NCBI GenBank assembly: GCA_013359255.1
Contig: JABWCF010000016.1
Location: 50,720 to 114,719 of the forward strand
Length of the DNA: 64,000 nucleotides
From: Flavobacteriales bacterium
GTDB taxonomy: Bacteria; Bacteroidota; Bacteroidia; Flavobacteriales_E; Vicingaceae
Reading direction: 5' to 3'
This document shows, piece after piece, positions 7,885-16,648 of the stretch (position 1 is its first letter; every line of letters starts with the position of its first letter). A program made the position numbers and the translations under genes. The notes below the pieces were generated by a model, which had not been told where the DNA came from, did no database searches, and worked only from the letters and a program-made list of their open reading frames with translations.

Positions 7885-10800
7885 ATGAAAAATATTTTCA
7901 ATAAGAACAAAATACAAGCTCTTTTAATTGCTTCTCTTTTGTTTATACTGCCCTCTTTGGCCTATTCACAATGTAGTACAGTAACGGTTACATGGTCAAC
8001 CGGATGGTGTAGTATTTGTAATGGTAATACAGGAAACTACTCGTGCAATCCACCATGGTCCGGCAGCGGAATGTGGAATAATGGAATTAGAACCTTTGCC
8101 GACCCTGTTCCTCCGGGAAATATTGTTACTTCCGTTAGTATAATAGTAGAAAAAGTAAACTGTGGATACACCAATTTATGTGTTACATTAAATGGTGCAC
8201 CTGTTCAGTGTTTAGCTCCGGTTGGAGGTAATTGTGGCTGTGGTACATGCTGGCCACAAACATTTACCAATACATGGCCATGCCCCACAGGAGCTCCAAA
8301 CTACGTTTACGGAGGCATTAATCAAATACAATTAATTAATACGGGTACCATTTGCGTAAGCAGTGCCATTATTACCATTTGTTATCAGCCTTGCTGCCCC
8401 CCCCCTCCCGCTATCCCTAATATGAACGGACCAACTACAGTTTGTGAAGGTGGTACTTATACTTATAGTGTTCCTACAATGCCTTTAGCCCAAAGTTATA
8501 ACTGGACAGTACCAACAGGTGCAACAGTTCAAAGTGGGCAAGGAACAAATACAGTAACCGTTCAGTTTGGAAACACAAGTGGAAATATCTGTGTAAACTA
8601 TACTGATACTTGCACAAACAGCCCTGATTTATGCGTACCCATACAAGTAGATTTAAAACCCTCCCCTTCCAATGCAGGTCCTGACCAATTTATTTGCGGA
8701 GCGGTTGGCCAGTTAGCAGGAAATATACCAGGAATAGGCACAGGGTTATGGAACGTATTATTCGGAGGAAGTACCGTTAACAACCCAACTCAAAACAATT
8801 CAATAGTAAATAACCTTTCCGTTGGACCTAATTCTTTTGAATGGGAAATAACAAACACTCCGGCATGCCCTTCTTCCAGAGATACAGTAGTACTGACAAG
8901 ATATGCCCAACCTCAAGCAGATTTTGTTGCAACTACCGTTTGTTTTGGAAGCCCAACTGTGTTTGTAAACACAACCAATAACAATGGGGCAAACATAGCC
9001 AGCTACGAATGGGATTTAAACAGCGATGGAATAATGGATTATTTTGTTCCCAACTTCTCACACACATTTGCTCTGCCTGGTATTTATAATTCTTGCTTAA
9101 TAGTTACCTCTACCGATGGATGCAAGGATACAATATGTAAACCTGTAGTAGTAAACCCAATGCCAATTGCTGACTACACTGCCAATAATGTTTGCGATGG
9201 AGCAACTATGAGTTTCTTTAACACTTCGAATATTCTTTCAGGAACCATAGATGTTTATGACTGGCAATTTGGTGATGGCAGCTCTTCAAATCTTGTAAAT
9301 CCTACACATTTATATGCAGGACCAGGCTTATATACAGTAACCCTAACCGTTACATCTGATAGTGGTTGCACCTCTTCCATTACTAAAACCATTCAGATTT
9401 ACTCTAATCCTACGGCAAATTTCTCTGCTCCAAACCGATGCTTATATGATGCGGTTAACTTTTTTGACCAATCCGTAGTGGGTAACGCAACCATTGCTGC
9501 GTGGGATTGGAATTTTGGAGACAATAGCACATCAAATGTTCAACACCCCTCTCATTTGTATTCCTTCTACAATAACTATCAAGTTCAGTTAATTGTTACC
9601 TCTTCTCAAGGTTGTAAAGATACCATCATAAAAACGGTTGTAGTTCACCCTATACCTACAGCAAACTTCACGGCCAACAATGTTTGCTTAGGAGATCCTA
9701 CAAACTTTGTTAATCTCTCAACAATCCCTCAGGGTTCTTTTAGCGAACAATGGTTTTTCGGTGACGGAGGCAATACAAATACATTTAATGCAACACATAA
9801 CTATCTGCAACCAGGTAATTTTATACCTTACTTGGTTATTACCTCAGACAGTGGCTGTAAGGATACGGCTTTCCTAAACATTGAAGTATGGGCTATTCCT
9901 GAACCACAGTTTTCTTTAAACAATACTTGTGAAAATGATACAGTAATCTTTACGGATCTTTCACAAATTGTTCTTGGCAATATTGTAGGTTGGACATGGG
10001 ATTTTGGCAATGGATTACCCGTTAGCAACCAGCAAAATCCATTTAATTTTTATTATGCACCAGGAGGGTATACTGTGATTTTAACAACCACTTCCGACAA
10101 AGGATGTGTTAAAACACTAACCAAACAAATTGATATTTTCCCTTCTCCAAAAGTTGATTTTGCATATTCTGATGAATTGGTGGGCTGTTCTCCTCTTTGC
10201 ATCGACTTTTTCGACCAAAGTACCATTAATCCTATGTACAATAGCACACTACAGCACTACTTATGGAACTTTGGTGATGAAATCAGTTCTGTAGAAAAAA
10301 ACCCAAATCACTGCTATTCTAACAGAACACCTGATAAAAAAATATTCTCCGTAGATTTAACTGTAAAGAGCAATTTGGGTTGTAAAGGATACTTTATTAT
10401 CAAAGACTTGGTAGATGTTTACCCACAGCCAACTGCCGAATTTACTTTTGACCCTTTTGCCACAACCATCTTAAACCCAGAATTTAGATTTACTGATCAT
10501 TCATGGGGGCATGATTCTCTAAGTTGGAATTTCGGAGATGGAAATACCTCTTCTGTACAAAATCCAAAGCACACATACGAAGATACAGGCACATTTAATG
10601 TTAGTCTTGTTGTAAAAAATGCCTATGGTTGTACAGATACTGTTTCTTACAAAATAATCGTTCGTCCGGAATTCCAATTCTATATCCCCAATGCCTTTAC
10701 CCCTGGTGGAGACGGTGTAAATGATGTATTCAGAGGTACTGGGTTTGGATTCGATTTCTCTAAACCTGAAAACTACAATATGAAAATTTACGACAGGTGG

Positions 10801-10959
10801 GGTGAACTTATATTCGAAACAAATGAATACGCCAACGGTTGGAATGGAATGGCTAATGGTAAAAAACTAAAACCAGATGCATTTGTTTACTTTATTACTG
10901 TTATTGATTCTTATGGAATGGAACACGAATTCAGAGGCACTGTAACTCTTGTTCGTTAG
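7885..10959 (+). CDS. Large secreted PKD-repeat protein with type B T9SS sorting domain (paralog)
   Basis: 1024 residues with a signal peptide ending near AYSQC, a Cys- and Trp-rich N-terminal domain, an Ig-like segment after the poly-Pro CCPPPPAIP, and seven PKD-type modules (WQFGDG, WNFGDN, WFFGDG, WDFGNG and similar). The C-terminus is a type B sorting domain: PNAFTPGGDGVNDVF, MKIYDRWGELIFET, GTVTLVR. From about residue 750 onward it aligns almost without gaps to the protein at 4418 (shared SYSDEL/AYSDEL, GCSPLC, FFDQSTI, KDLVDVYPQP, AEFTFDP), while the N-terminal domains differ. It is probably a tandem duplicate with an exchanged binding head. Confidence 0.9.
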   Translation: MKNIFNKNKIQALLIASLLFILPSLAYSQCSTVTVTWSTGWCSICNGNTGNYSCNPPWSGSGMWNNGIRTFADPVPPGNIVTSVSIIVEKVNCGYTNLCVTLNGAPVQCLAPVGGNCGCGTCWPQTFTNTWPCPTGAPNYVYGGINQIQLINTGTICVSSAIITICYQPCCPPPPAIPNMNGPTTVCEGGTYTYSVPTMPLAQSYNWTVPTGATVQSGQGTNTVTVQFGNTSGNICVNYTDTCTNSPDLCVPIQVDLKPSPSNAGPDQFICGAVGQLAGNIPGIGTGLWNVLFGGSTVNNPTQNNSIVNNLSVGPNSFEWEITNTPACPSSRDTVVLTRYAQPQADFVATTVCFGSPTVFVNTTNNNGANIASYEWDLNSDGIMDYFVPNFSHTFALPGIYNSCLIVTSTDGCKDTICKPVVVNPMPIADYTANNVCDGATMSFFNTSNILSGTIDVYDWQFGDGSSSNLVNPTHLYAGPGLYTVTLTVTSDSGCTSSITKTIQIYSNPTANFSAPNRCLYDAVNFFDQSVVGNATIAAWDWNFGDNSTSNVQHPSHLYSFYNNYQVQLIVTSSQGCKDTIIKTVVVHPIPTANFTANNVCLGDPTNFVNLSTIPQGSFSEQWFFGDGGNTNTFNATHNYLQPGNFIPYLVITSDSGCKDTAFLNIEVWAIPEPQFSLNNTCENDTVIFTDLSQIVLGNIVGWTWDFGNGLPVSNQQNPFNFYYAPGGYTVILTTTSDKGCVKTLTKQIDIFPSPKVDFAYSDELVGCSPLCIDFFDQSTINPMYNSTLQHYLWNFGDEISSVEKNPNHCYSNRTPDKKIFSVDLTVKSNLGCKGYFIIKDLVDVYPQPTAEFTFDPFATTILNPEFRFTDHSWGHDSLSWNFGDGNTSSVQNPKHTYEDTGTFNVSLVVKNAYGCTDTVSYKIIVRPEFQFYIPNAFTPGGDGVNDVFRGTGFGFDFSKPENYNMKIYDRWGELIFETNEYANGWNGMANGKKLKPDAFVYFITVIDSYGMEHEFRGTVTLVR

Positions 10960-10976
10960 TCACATACATACTTATA

Positions 10977-11016
10977 AAATAGAAAAGGGCATTTTTTAAA
11001 TGCCCTTTTCTATTTT
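10977..11016. terminator. Bidirectional terminator between convergent genes
   Basis: A stem of about 17 bp, AATAGAAAAGGGCATTT paired with AAATGCCCTTTTCTATT around a 3-base loop, with T-rich flanks on both strands. It serves the PKD gene (plus) and the aminotransferase (minus). Confidence 0.85.
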
Positions 11017-11032
11017 TATGAAAGTTAAAATT

Positions 11033-12256
11033 TTACAGAGCTTCCATTTTTTTATTCTTTTCTACTCTATTCGGATATACTTTCAATGCCTCTTCTAAAC
11101 AAACCAATGCATTCTTTAAATCTTCTCTTTTAAGCACGTAAGCCATTCTAACTTGATTTTTTCCGTTTCCTTTAGTTGCGTAAAAACCCGTTGCCGGTGC
11201 CAACATAACCGTTTGTTTTTTGTATTCAAAACTTTCGAGCATCCATTTACAAAAATTATCTGCATCATCTATTGGTAATTCTGCTACTGCATAAAATGCT
11301 CCGCTAGGCGTGGGACAAATTACTCCTTCTATTTTATTCAATCCGTTAACCAAAACCTTCCTTCTTTCATCGTATTCGGAAATTACTTCATCAAAATACT
11401 TTTGAGGAGTTTTTAAAGCGGCTTCTGCAGCAACTTGTCCAATAGTTGGTGGGCTTAATCTTGCTTGTGCATATTTAAGTGCCGTTTGCATTACCTCCTT
11501 ATTTTTAGATATTAACGCACCTATTCTTGCACCACACATACTATACCGTTTCGAAACTGAATCAACCACAACGGTATAATCGTCTATTCCTTCTAACTGA
11601 AGTACCGAGATATGCTTTTTACCATCGTAGCAGAATTCTCTGTAAACCTCGTCTGAAAATAAAAACAAACGATACTTTTTAACAATTTCTTTCAAACTTT
11701 CCAACTCATTTTCTGAATATAAATACCCGGTTGGATTACCTGGATTACAAATTAATATGGCCTTTGTATTAGGGGTTATTAATTTTTCAAACTCTTCTAT
11801 CTTGGGCAATGAAAAACCTGTATCTATATATGATGTAATGGGCTTAATTTTAACTCCCGCGGTTGTGGCAAATCCATTATAATTTGCATAAAATGGTTCA
11901 GGAATAATCACTTCATCTCCGGGATTTAAACATGTAAAAAATGCAAACAACAGAGCTTCTGAACCACCTGTGGTTACAATAATATTTGTGTAATCGATGT
12001 TTAATTTATAAGAGTTGTAATATGCTGCCAACCCTTTTCTATAGCTTTCTATGCCGGCAGAGTGGCTATATTCTAATACTTCTAATTTGTTGTTTTTAAT
12101 TGCATCTAAAGCCACTTCAGGTGTTTTAATATCGGGCTGACCGATGTTTAGATGATATACTTTTACCCCTCTCTTTTTAGCTGCTTCGGCATAGGGAACT
12201 AATTTTCTGATGGGGGATTCGGGCATTTCAGCTCCTCGGTTTGATAATAATGGCAT
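11033..12256 (-). CDS. Class I/II pyridoxal-phosphate aminotransferase (aspartate aminotransferase-like)
   Basis: A fold-type I aminotransferase of 407 residues, cytoplasmic. The start MPLLSNRGAEMPESPIRKL is characteristic of a Bacteroidota family annotated as aspartate or aromatic aminotransferase. Visible active-site features: the PLP-stacking segment TTGGSEALLFAF, the Asn of NPGNPTG, the Asp of LFSDEVYREF, the Schiff-base Lys in VDSVSKRYSMCGARIG, and the substrate-carboxylate Arg in KNQVRMAY. The amino-donor specificity cannot be told from sequence alone. Monocistronic, with its own bidirectional terminator. Confidence 0.88.
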   Translation of the reverse strand: MPLLSNRGAEMPESPIRKLVPYAEAAKKRGVKVYHLNIGQPDIKTPEVALDAIKNNKLEVLEYSHSAGIESYRKGLAAYYNSYKLNIDYTNIIVTTGGSEALLFAFFTCLNPGDEVIIPEPFYANYNGFATTAGVKIKPITSYIDTGFSLPKIEEFEKLITPNTKAILICNPGNPTGYLYSENELESLKEIVKKYRLFLFSDEVYREFCYDGKKHISVLQLEGIDDYTVVVDSVSKRYSMCGARIGALISKNKEVMQTALKYAQARLSPPTIGQVAAEAALKTPQKYFDEVISEYDERRKVLVNGLNKIEGVICPTPSGAFYAVAELPIDDADNFCKWMLESFEYKKQTVMLAPATGFYATKGNGKNQVRMAYVLKREDLKNALVCLEEALKVYPNRVEKNKKMEAL

Positions 12257-12728
12257 GATGGTATGTTTTTTTGCAAAAGTCCTAAATTACAATCATAAAA
12301 TAAGAATTTGCCGGGCAGAAACTTTCTTCATTTTCCTAAACTCCTTTTTTGTTTTTCCACTAGCCTTGCTATTCCTTTAAATTCTAACATATAGCTTCAT
12401 TGTATTAGTGGTTATTTCTTCTTCTCTTCATTAATAACCCATTTTACTTGGAGATATTAAAAGATATGAAGATAATATCTTGGGTATTTGTAAAATTAGA
12501 TGTTTTGGAAATTCTGCTTTTGTACAGTTACAAGATGTATTGTTGTTCTTAAAAAGAATAGGTATGCTACGGTTGTTTACGAAAGAGAACTAGAATTTTA
12601 ATCTTCCGCCTTCAATTGTTTTTTTTAGTTTTATTTCTTAATTAACAAATTGCAGCGTCTTATTTTTTACAAAAAAAAGGCTTACTGGAAATAACAGTAA
12701 GCCTTTTAAAATAACTTTACAACATTCA
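12257..12728. other. 472-base stretch without a recognisable gene
   Basis: It contains the 5' region of the aminotransferase (a near-match promoter element GACTTTTG on the minus strand at 12274-12281), an imperfect inverted repeat AGATATTA...TAATATCT (12452-12480), and the terminator of the DUF1573 gene at its right end. The longest plus-strand reading frames here are about 30 codons (for example 12500-12601) and resemble nothing I know. It could be a decayed gene or an unannotated small RNA; I see no positive evidence for either. Confidence 0.5.
12671..12707 (-). terminator. Terminator of the DUF1573 gene
   Basis: 13-bp perfect stem AAAAGGCTTACTG / CAGTAAGCCTTTT with a 7-base loop. On the minus strand it runs into eight T residues. 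It lies 21 bases beyond the stop of the gene at 12729. Confidence 0.9.
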
Positions 12729-13181
12729 TTAAGGCTCAATAGGAGCTCCACTTGGGGTTTGTTTTTCCGGTGAAGTTTGAGGAGCCACTACATTTCCTTT
12801 AATTCTTAACACCTTAGTTGGCTCACTGGCATTTGAAGTAATAGTAATAGATTTATTTATAGGCCCTAAACGTTTTGTATCGTATTTTACAGAGATAGAA
12901 GCACTCTCTCCTGGTTTTACGGGATTGGTTGGCCAAGTAGGTACGGTGCACCCACAAGAGCCTCTGGCATTTGATATAATTAGAGGCTCTTTGCCTGTAT
13001 TGGTAAACTTAAATTCACGAGTTCCATCTGCACCTTGTTCGATGGTTCCGTAATCTACAACTTCTGTTTCAAAATTTAAAACAGCTGCATTTGGATTCTC
13101 AACAGCAACAGGAGTTTCCTGAGCCTTTGCCCCAAAAAATGTGAAGGCCGCTACTCCTAGTGATAAAATGGCTTTTTTCAT
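12729..13181 (-). CDS. DUF1573 domain protein, secreted
   Basis: 150 residues: signal peptide (MKKAILSLGVAAFTFFGAKAQ), then one DUF1573 Ig-like (ASH-type) domain from about residue 35 to 130. Family marks are VDYGTIEQG near the start, FKFTNTGKEPLIISNARGSCGCTVP in the middle with the paired Cys of CGC, and the KPGESASISVKYDT strand. The C-terminus is Pro/Thr-rich. Function is unknown; the domain is a structural beta-sandwich very common in Bacteroidota exported proteins. It is a paralog of the next gene upstream, with about half of residues shared in the domain core. Confidence 0.88.
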   Translation of the reverse strand: MKKAILSLGVAAFTFFGAKAQETPVAVENPNAAVLNFETEVVDYGTIEQGADGTREFKFTNTGKEPLIISNARGSCGCTVPTWPTNPVKPGESASISVKYDTKRLGPINKSITITSNASEPTKVLRIKGNVVAPQTSPEKQTPSGAPIEP

Positions 13182-13204
13182 AATACTTATAAATTTTAGT
13201 AGTT

Positions 13205-13212
13205 CAAATGTA
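13205..13212 (-). promoter_or_regulatory. -7 element upstream of the DUF1573 gene at 12729
   Basis: TACATTTG on the minus strand matches TAnnTTTG and lies 23 bases before the ATG at 13181. No -33 element is evident. Confidence 0.4.
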
Positions 13213-13300
13213 ATACTATTTATTTTATATTTAAAATGCTTAACATTTCATTAACACCAAGCACTAAACACTTTTAACTCTTCCAATACCATGCCAAAAA

Positions 13301-13732
13301 TTAGTGTGCATGATTGTGGTCATGAGTAGGATCGGCATTTTCTTTTACTTTTACAGTTCCCTTAATTTTAAGTTCGTAGGTGGGTTGTGTAGCATTTGAT
13401 GTTACCATAATAGATTTAGTGAATGCTCCAATTCTATTCGTATCATATTTCACCTTTATAATACCACTTTTTCCTGGCATTATAGGCTCCTCTGGTTTTG
13501 AAGGAACCGTACATCCGCAAGTGCTGCTAACATTCGAGATAATCAGCGGAGCCTTTCCTTTATTGGTAAAATGAAATTCTCTTTCTCCATTAGCCCCCTG
13601 TTCTATTTCTCCATAATCAATTTCACTCATTTTAAATTCAATTACAGGTTCCTTGGTTTTCTTTTGTTTTTGCGAAAAAACAGTACTAACAGAAAAAAGA
13701 GAAATTGCAATAAGTAGAAGTGTGGTTCTCAT
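13301..13732 (-). CDS. DUF1573 domain protein with His-rich C-terminus, secreted
   Basis: 143 residues: signal peptide (MRTTLLLIAISLFSVSTVFSQ), a short Lys-rich linker, then a DUF1573 domain (IDYGEIEQG, FHFTNKGKAPLIISNVSSTCGC, KPGK-like MPGKSGIIKVKYDT). It ends in DPTHDHNHAH, a short His-rich tail absent from the paralog at 12729. The tail could bind a transition metal, which is inference only. The two paralogs are separated by 119 bases. Exact role unknown. Confidence 0.86.
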   Translation of the reverse strand: MRTTLLLIAISLFSVSTVFSQKQKKTKEPVIEFKMSEIDYGEIEQGANGEREFHFTNKGKAPLIISNVSSTCGCTVPSKPEEPIMPGKSGIIKVKYDTNRIGAFTKSIMVTSNATQPTYELKIKGTVKVKENADPTHDHNHAH

Positions 13733-13875
13733 AATGTTTTACATTTTAATACTAAATTAAAATAATTTTTTAGATAATTCCTGTATTTAACGATGCATTA
13801 ACAAATTATTGTAAAAAAGAGTACTTGCCCTTAACCCTCAATAATAGTAACTTCGCAGTCTTTATAAATAATAAA

Positions 13876-16554
13876 ATGGATATTGAAAAGATTTATAATC
13901 CTGCCGATGCAGAAAATAAATGGTACAAGTACTGGCTGAAAAATCAATTATTTAAATCGATTCCAAACGAAAAAGAACCTTTTACCATTGTAATACCTCC
14001 TCCCAATGTTACCGGAGTTTTGCACATGGGCCACATGCTAAACAATACCATTCAAGATGTACTCATTCGGAGAGCTAGAATGATGGGTAAAAATGCCTGT
14101 TGGGTTCCTGGTACAGACCATGCTTCTATTGCCACAGAAGCCAAAGTCGTTACTATGCTTCGCGAGAAAGGAATTAAAAAATCGGATATTTCAAGAGATG
14201 AGTTTTTAAAATATGCATGGGAATGGAAGAATAAATATGGCGACATCATTTTGCAACAATTACAAAAAATGGGGGCTTCGGCCGACTGGGATAGGGTTCA
14301 TTTTACCATGGACGAAAACTATTATAAAGCAGTTATAAAAGTTTTTGTTGATTTATACAACAAAGGTTACATATACCGAGGTTTACGAATGATAAATTGG
14401 GATTGCGAAGCAAAAACAGCTCTCTCGAACGAGGAAGTGTTATATAAGGAAGATGGAGAAAAGAGTATTTTATACCATATTAAATACAAAATAAAAAATG
14501 GCAATAATAGTATTGTTATTGCCACTCAACGTCCGGAAACTATAATGGGCGATACTGCTGTTGCCGTAAATCCTAATGATGAACGCTACCAACACTTAAT
14601 CGGAAAAACAGCGATTGTTCCAATTATTAACAGAGAAATTCCAATAATTACTGATGATTATGTTGAGAAAGAATTTGGTTCGGGCTGCTTAAAAGTTACA
14701 CCGGCTCACGATATCAACGACTACGAAATTGGAAAACGGCATCATTTATCGGTAATCGACTGCATAAATCTAGACGGAACACTGAATGAATTGTGTGAAA
14801 TACCAGAATACATAGGAAAAGACCGATTTGAAGTGAAAAAACTTATTGTAAAAAAATTAAAAGACGAAGATATCCTTGTTAAAGAAGAAGAATTTATTAC
14901 CCGCATAGGCCGTTCAGAAAGAACAAACTCCGTGGTAGAACCCAAGCTTTCGTTACAGTGGTTTATTAAAATGAAAGCACTTTCTGCTCCCGCCCTTCAT
15001 GCTGTAGAAAACAACGAAATACAAATTCATCCGGCAAAATTCAAAAACACTTATAAACATTGGATGGAAAACGTGCGAGACTGGTGCATTTCCAGACAAC
15101 TTTGGTGGGGACATCAGATTCCGGCATACTACTACGGAAATGGAGAGAACGATTTTGTGGTTGCCGAAACGAAAGAAGATGCAATTGAACTGATAAAGCA
15201 AAAACTAAACAAAACTCAATTAAATGACATAGAGATAAAACAAGACGAAGATGTGTTGGACACTTGGGCTTCTTCTTGGCTTTGGCCTATCGCTGTTTTT
15301 GACGGATTTAATGAACAAAATGTTGACTCAAAACGAGGAAAAATAAATAAAAAAACAAACACCGAACTAGCCTATTACTACCCTACCAATGTATTGGTTA
15401 CCGCCCCCGAAATATTGTTTTTTTGGGTAGCCCGAATGGTTATTGCCGGATATGAATACCTCGGGGAAAAACCCTTTTCCGATGTTTACCTTACCGGAAT
15501 AGTTCGCGATAAGCAAGGTCGCAAAATGAGTAAATCTCTTGGCAATTCACCCGACCCATTAGAACTCATCAGTAGGTACGGTGCCGATGGCATGCGGGTT
15601 GGCATGTTACTTTGCTCTCCGGCCGGAAATGATTTACCCTTTGATGAATCTCTTTGCGAACAAGGTCGGAATTTCGCCAATAAAATCTGGAATGCTTTTC
15701 GTTTAATAAAGGGTTGGGAAATAAACACCGAAATTCCTCAACCACAAAGTAGTAAAATAGCCCAAGAATGGTTTGATGCACGTTGTCAGCACGTACTTAT
15801 TAACCTTGGCGACTTGTATGCAAAATTCAGAATATCGGAGGCATTAATGGCGACCTACAAATTCATTTGGGACGATTTCTGTTCGTGGTATCTAGAAATG
15901 ATTAAACCTGCTTATTTACAGCCCATAGATTCGTTAACATATCATCAAGCGATAGCTAATTTGGAGTCTATTTTAAGAATCCTTCATCCGTTTATGCCTT
16001 TTATTACAGAAGAAATTTGGCACCATCTTTTCGAAAGAAAAGACGGTGAAAGTATTATGATTACCCAATGGCCAAACACAACGGCATACAATCCAAACAT
16101 ACTAAAACGATTTGCAGAAGCCGAAGAAATTGTAACTCAAATTAGAAACTATCGAAAAAAACAAAACATTCCTTTTAAAGAAAAAATAAAAATTATTGTA
16201 ACCCATAAAGAATCACTTAACCACGCATTTAATAGCATCATTATAAAACTTGTAAATGCCGATGCCATTCAATTAGAAAGTGAAAAACCTAAAAACTCTT
16301 TTTCATTCATAACACATAATACGGAGTATTTTATACCCTACACAGCTTCGGTTGACGCCCATGCCGAAATGGAGAAATTAAAACAAGAAATAGACTACTT
16401 AAAAGGATTTATTGAATCGGTAAATAAAAAATTAAGCAACGAAAAATTTATGAGCGGAGCTCCATCAAATGTGGTAGAAGCAGAAAAAAAGAAAAAAACA
16501 GATGCCGAACAAAAAATTAAAAAATACACCGAACAATTAGAGAGTTTTTCTTAA
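13876..16554 (+). CDS. valS: Valyl-tRNA synthetase
   Basis: Charges tRNA-Val with valine in the cytoplasm. 892 residues, full length for the family. Class I signatures are present: the HIGH-type motif in PPPNVTGVLHMGHMLNN near the start and KMSKS in DKQGRKMSKSLGNSPDP. The CP1 editing domain (TQRPETIMGDTAVAV) and the C-terminal coiled-coil tRNA-binding arm (after LKGFIESVNKKLSNEKF) are also seen. The ATG at 13876 begins MDIEKIYNPADAE, the normal N-terminus. An in-frame TTG at 13825 would add 17 unconserved residues and is rejected. Monocistronic. Confidence 0.97.
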   Translation: MDIEKIYNPADAENKWYKYWLKNQLFKSIPNEKEPFTIVIPPPNVTGVLHMGHMLNNTIQDVLIRRARMMGKNACWVPGTDHASIATEAKVVTMLREKGIKKSDISRDEFLKYAWEWKNKYGDIILQQLQKMGASADWDRVHFTMDENYYKAVIKVFVDLYNKGYIYRGLRMINWDCEAKTALSNEEVLYKEDGEKSILYHIKYKIKNGNNSIVIATQRPETIMGDTAVAVNPNDERYQHLIGKTAIVPIINREIPIITDDYVEKEFGSGCLKVTPAHDINDYEIGKRHHLSVIDCINLDGTLNELCEIPEYIGKDRFEVKKLIVKKLKDEDILVKEEEFITRIGRSERTNSVVEPKLSLQWFIKMKALSAPALHAVENNEIQIHPAKFKNTYKHWMENVRDWCISRQLWWGHQIPAYYYGNGENDFVVAETKEDAIELIKQKLNKTQLNDIEIKQDEDVLDTWASSWLWPIAVFDGFNEQNVDSKRGKINKKTNTELAYYYPTNVLVTAPEILFFWVARMVIAGYEYLGEKPFSDVYLTGIVRDKQGRKMSKSLGNSPDPLELISRYGADGMRVGMLLCSPAGNDLPFDESLCEQGRNFANKIWNAFRLIKGWEINTEIPQPQSSKIAQEWFDARCQHVLINLGDLYAKFRISEALMATYKFIWDDFCSWYLEMIKPAYLQPIDSLTYHQAIANLESILRILHPFMPFITEEIWHHLFERKDGESIMITQWPNTTAYNPNILKRFAEAEEIVTQIRNYRKKQNIPFKEKIKIIVTHKESLNHAFNSIIIKLVNADAIQLESEKPKNSFSFITHNTEYFIPYTASVDAHAEMEKLKQEIDYLKGFIESVNKKLSNEKFMSGAPSNVVEAEKKKKTDAEQKIKKYTEQLESFS

Positions 16555-16648
16555 ACACTAAGAACCGGCCTAAATTTTAATATTTGTTTAACATCTCGTT
16601 AATTAGTTAATATTATTTTTTTAGCTCCTTTACCTCCAAATTAATTGT

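Noticed and set aside
13825..13875. TTG start for valS
   Set aside because: It adds 17 residues not expected in the family; the ATG at 13876 gives the normal N-terminus.
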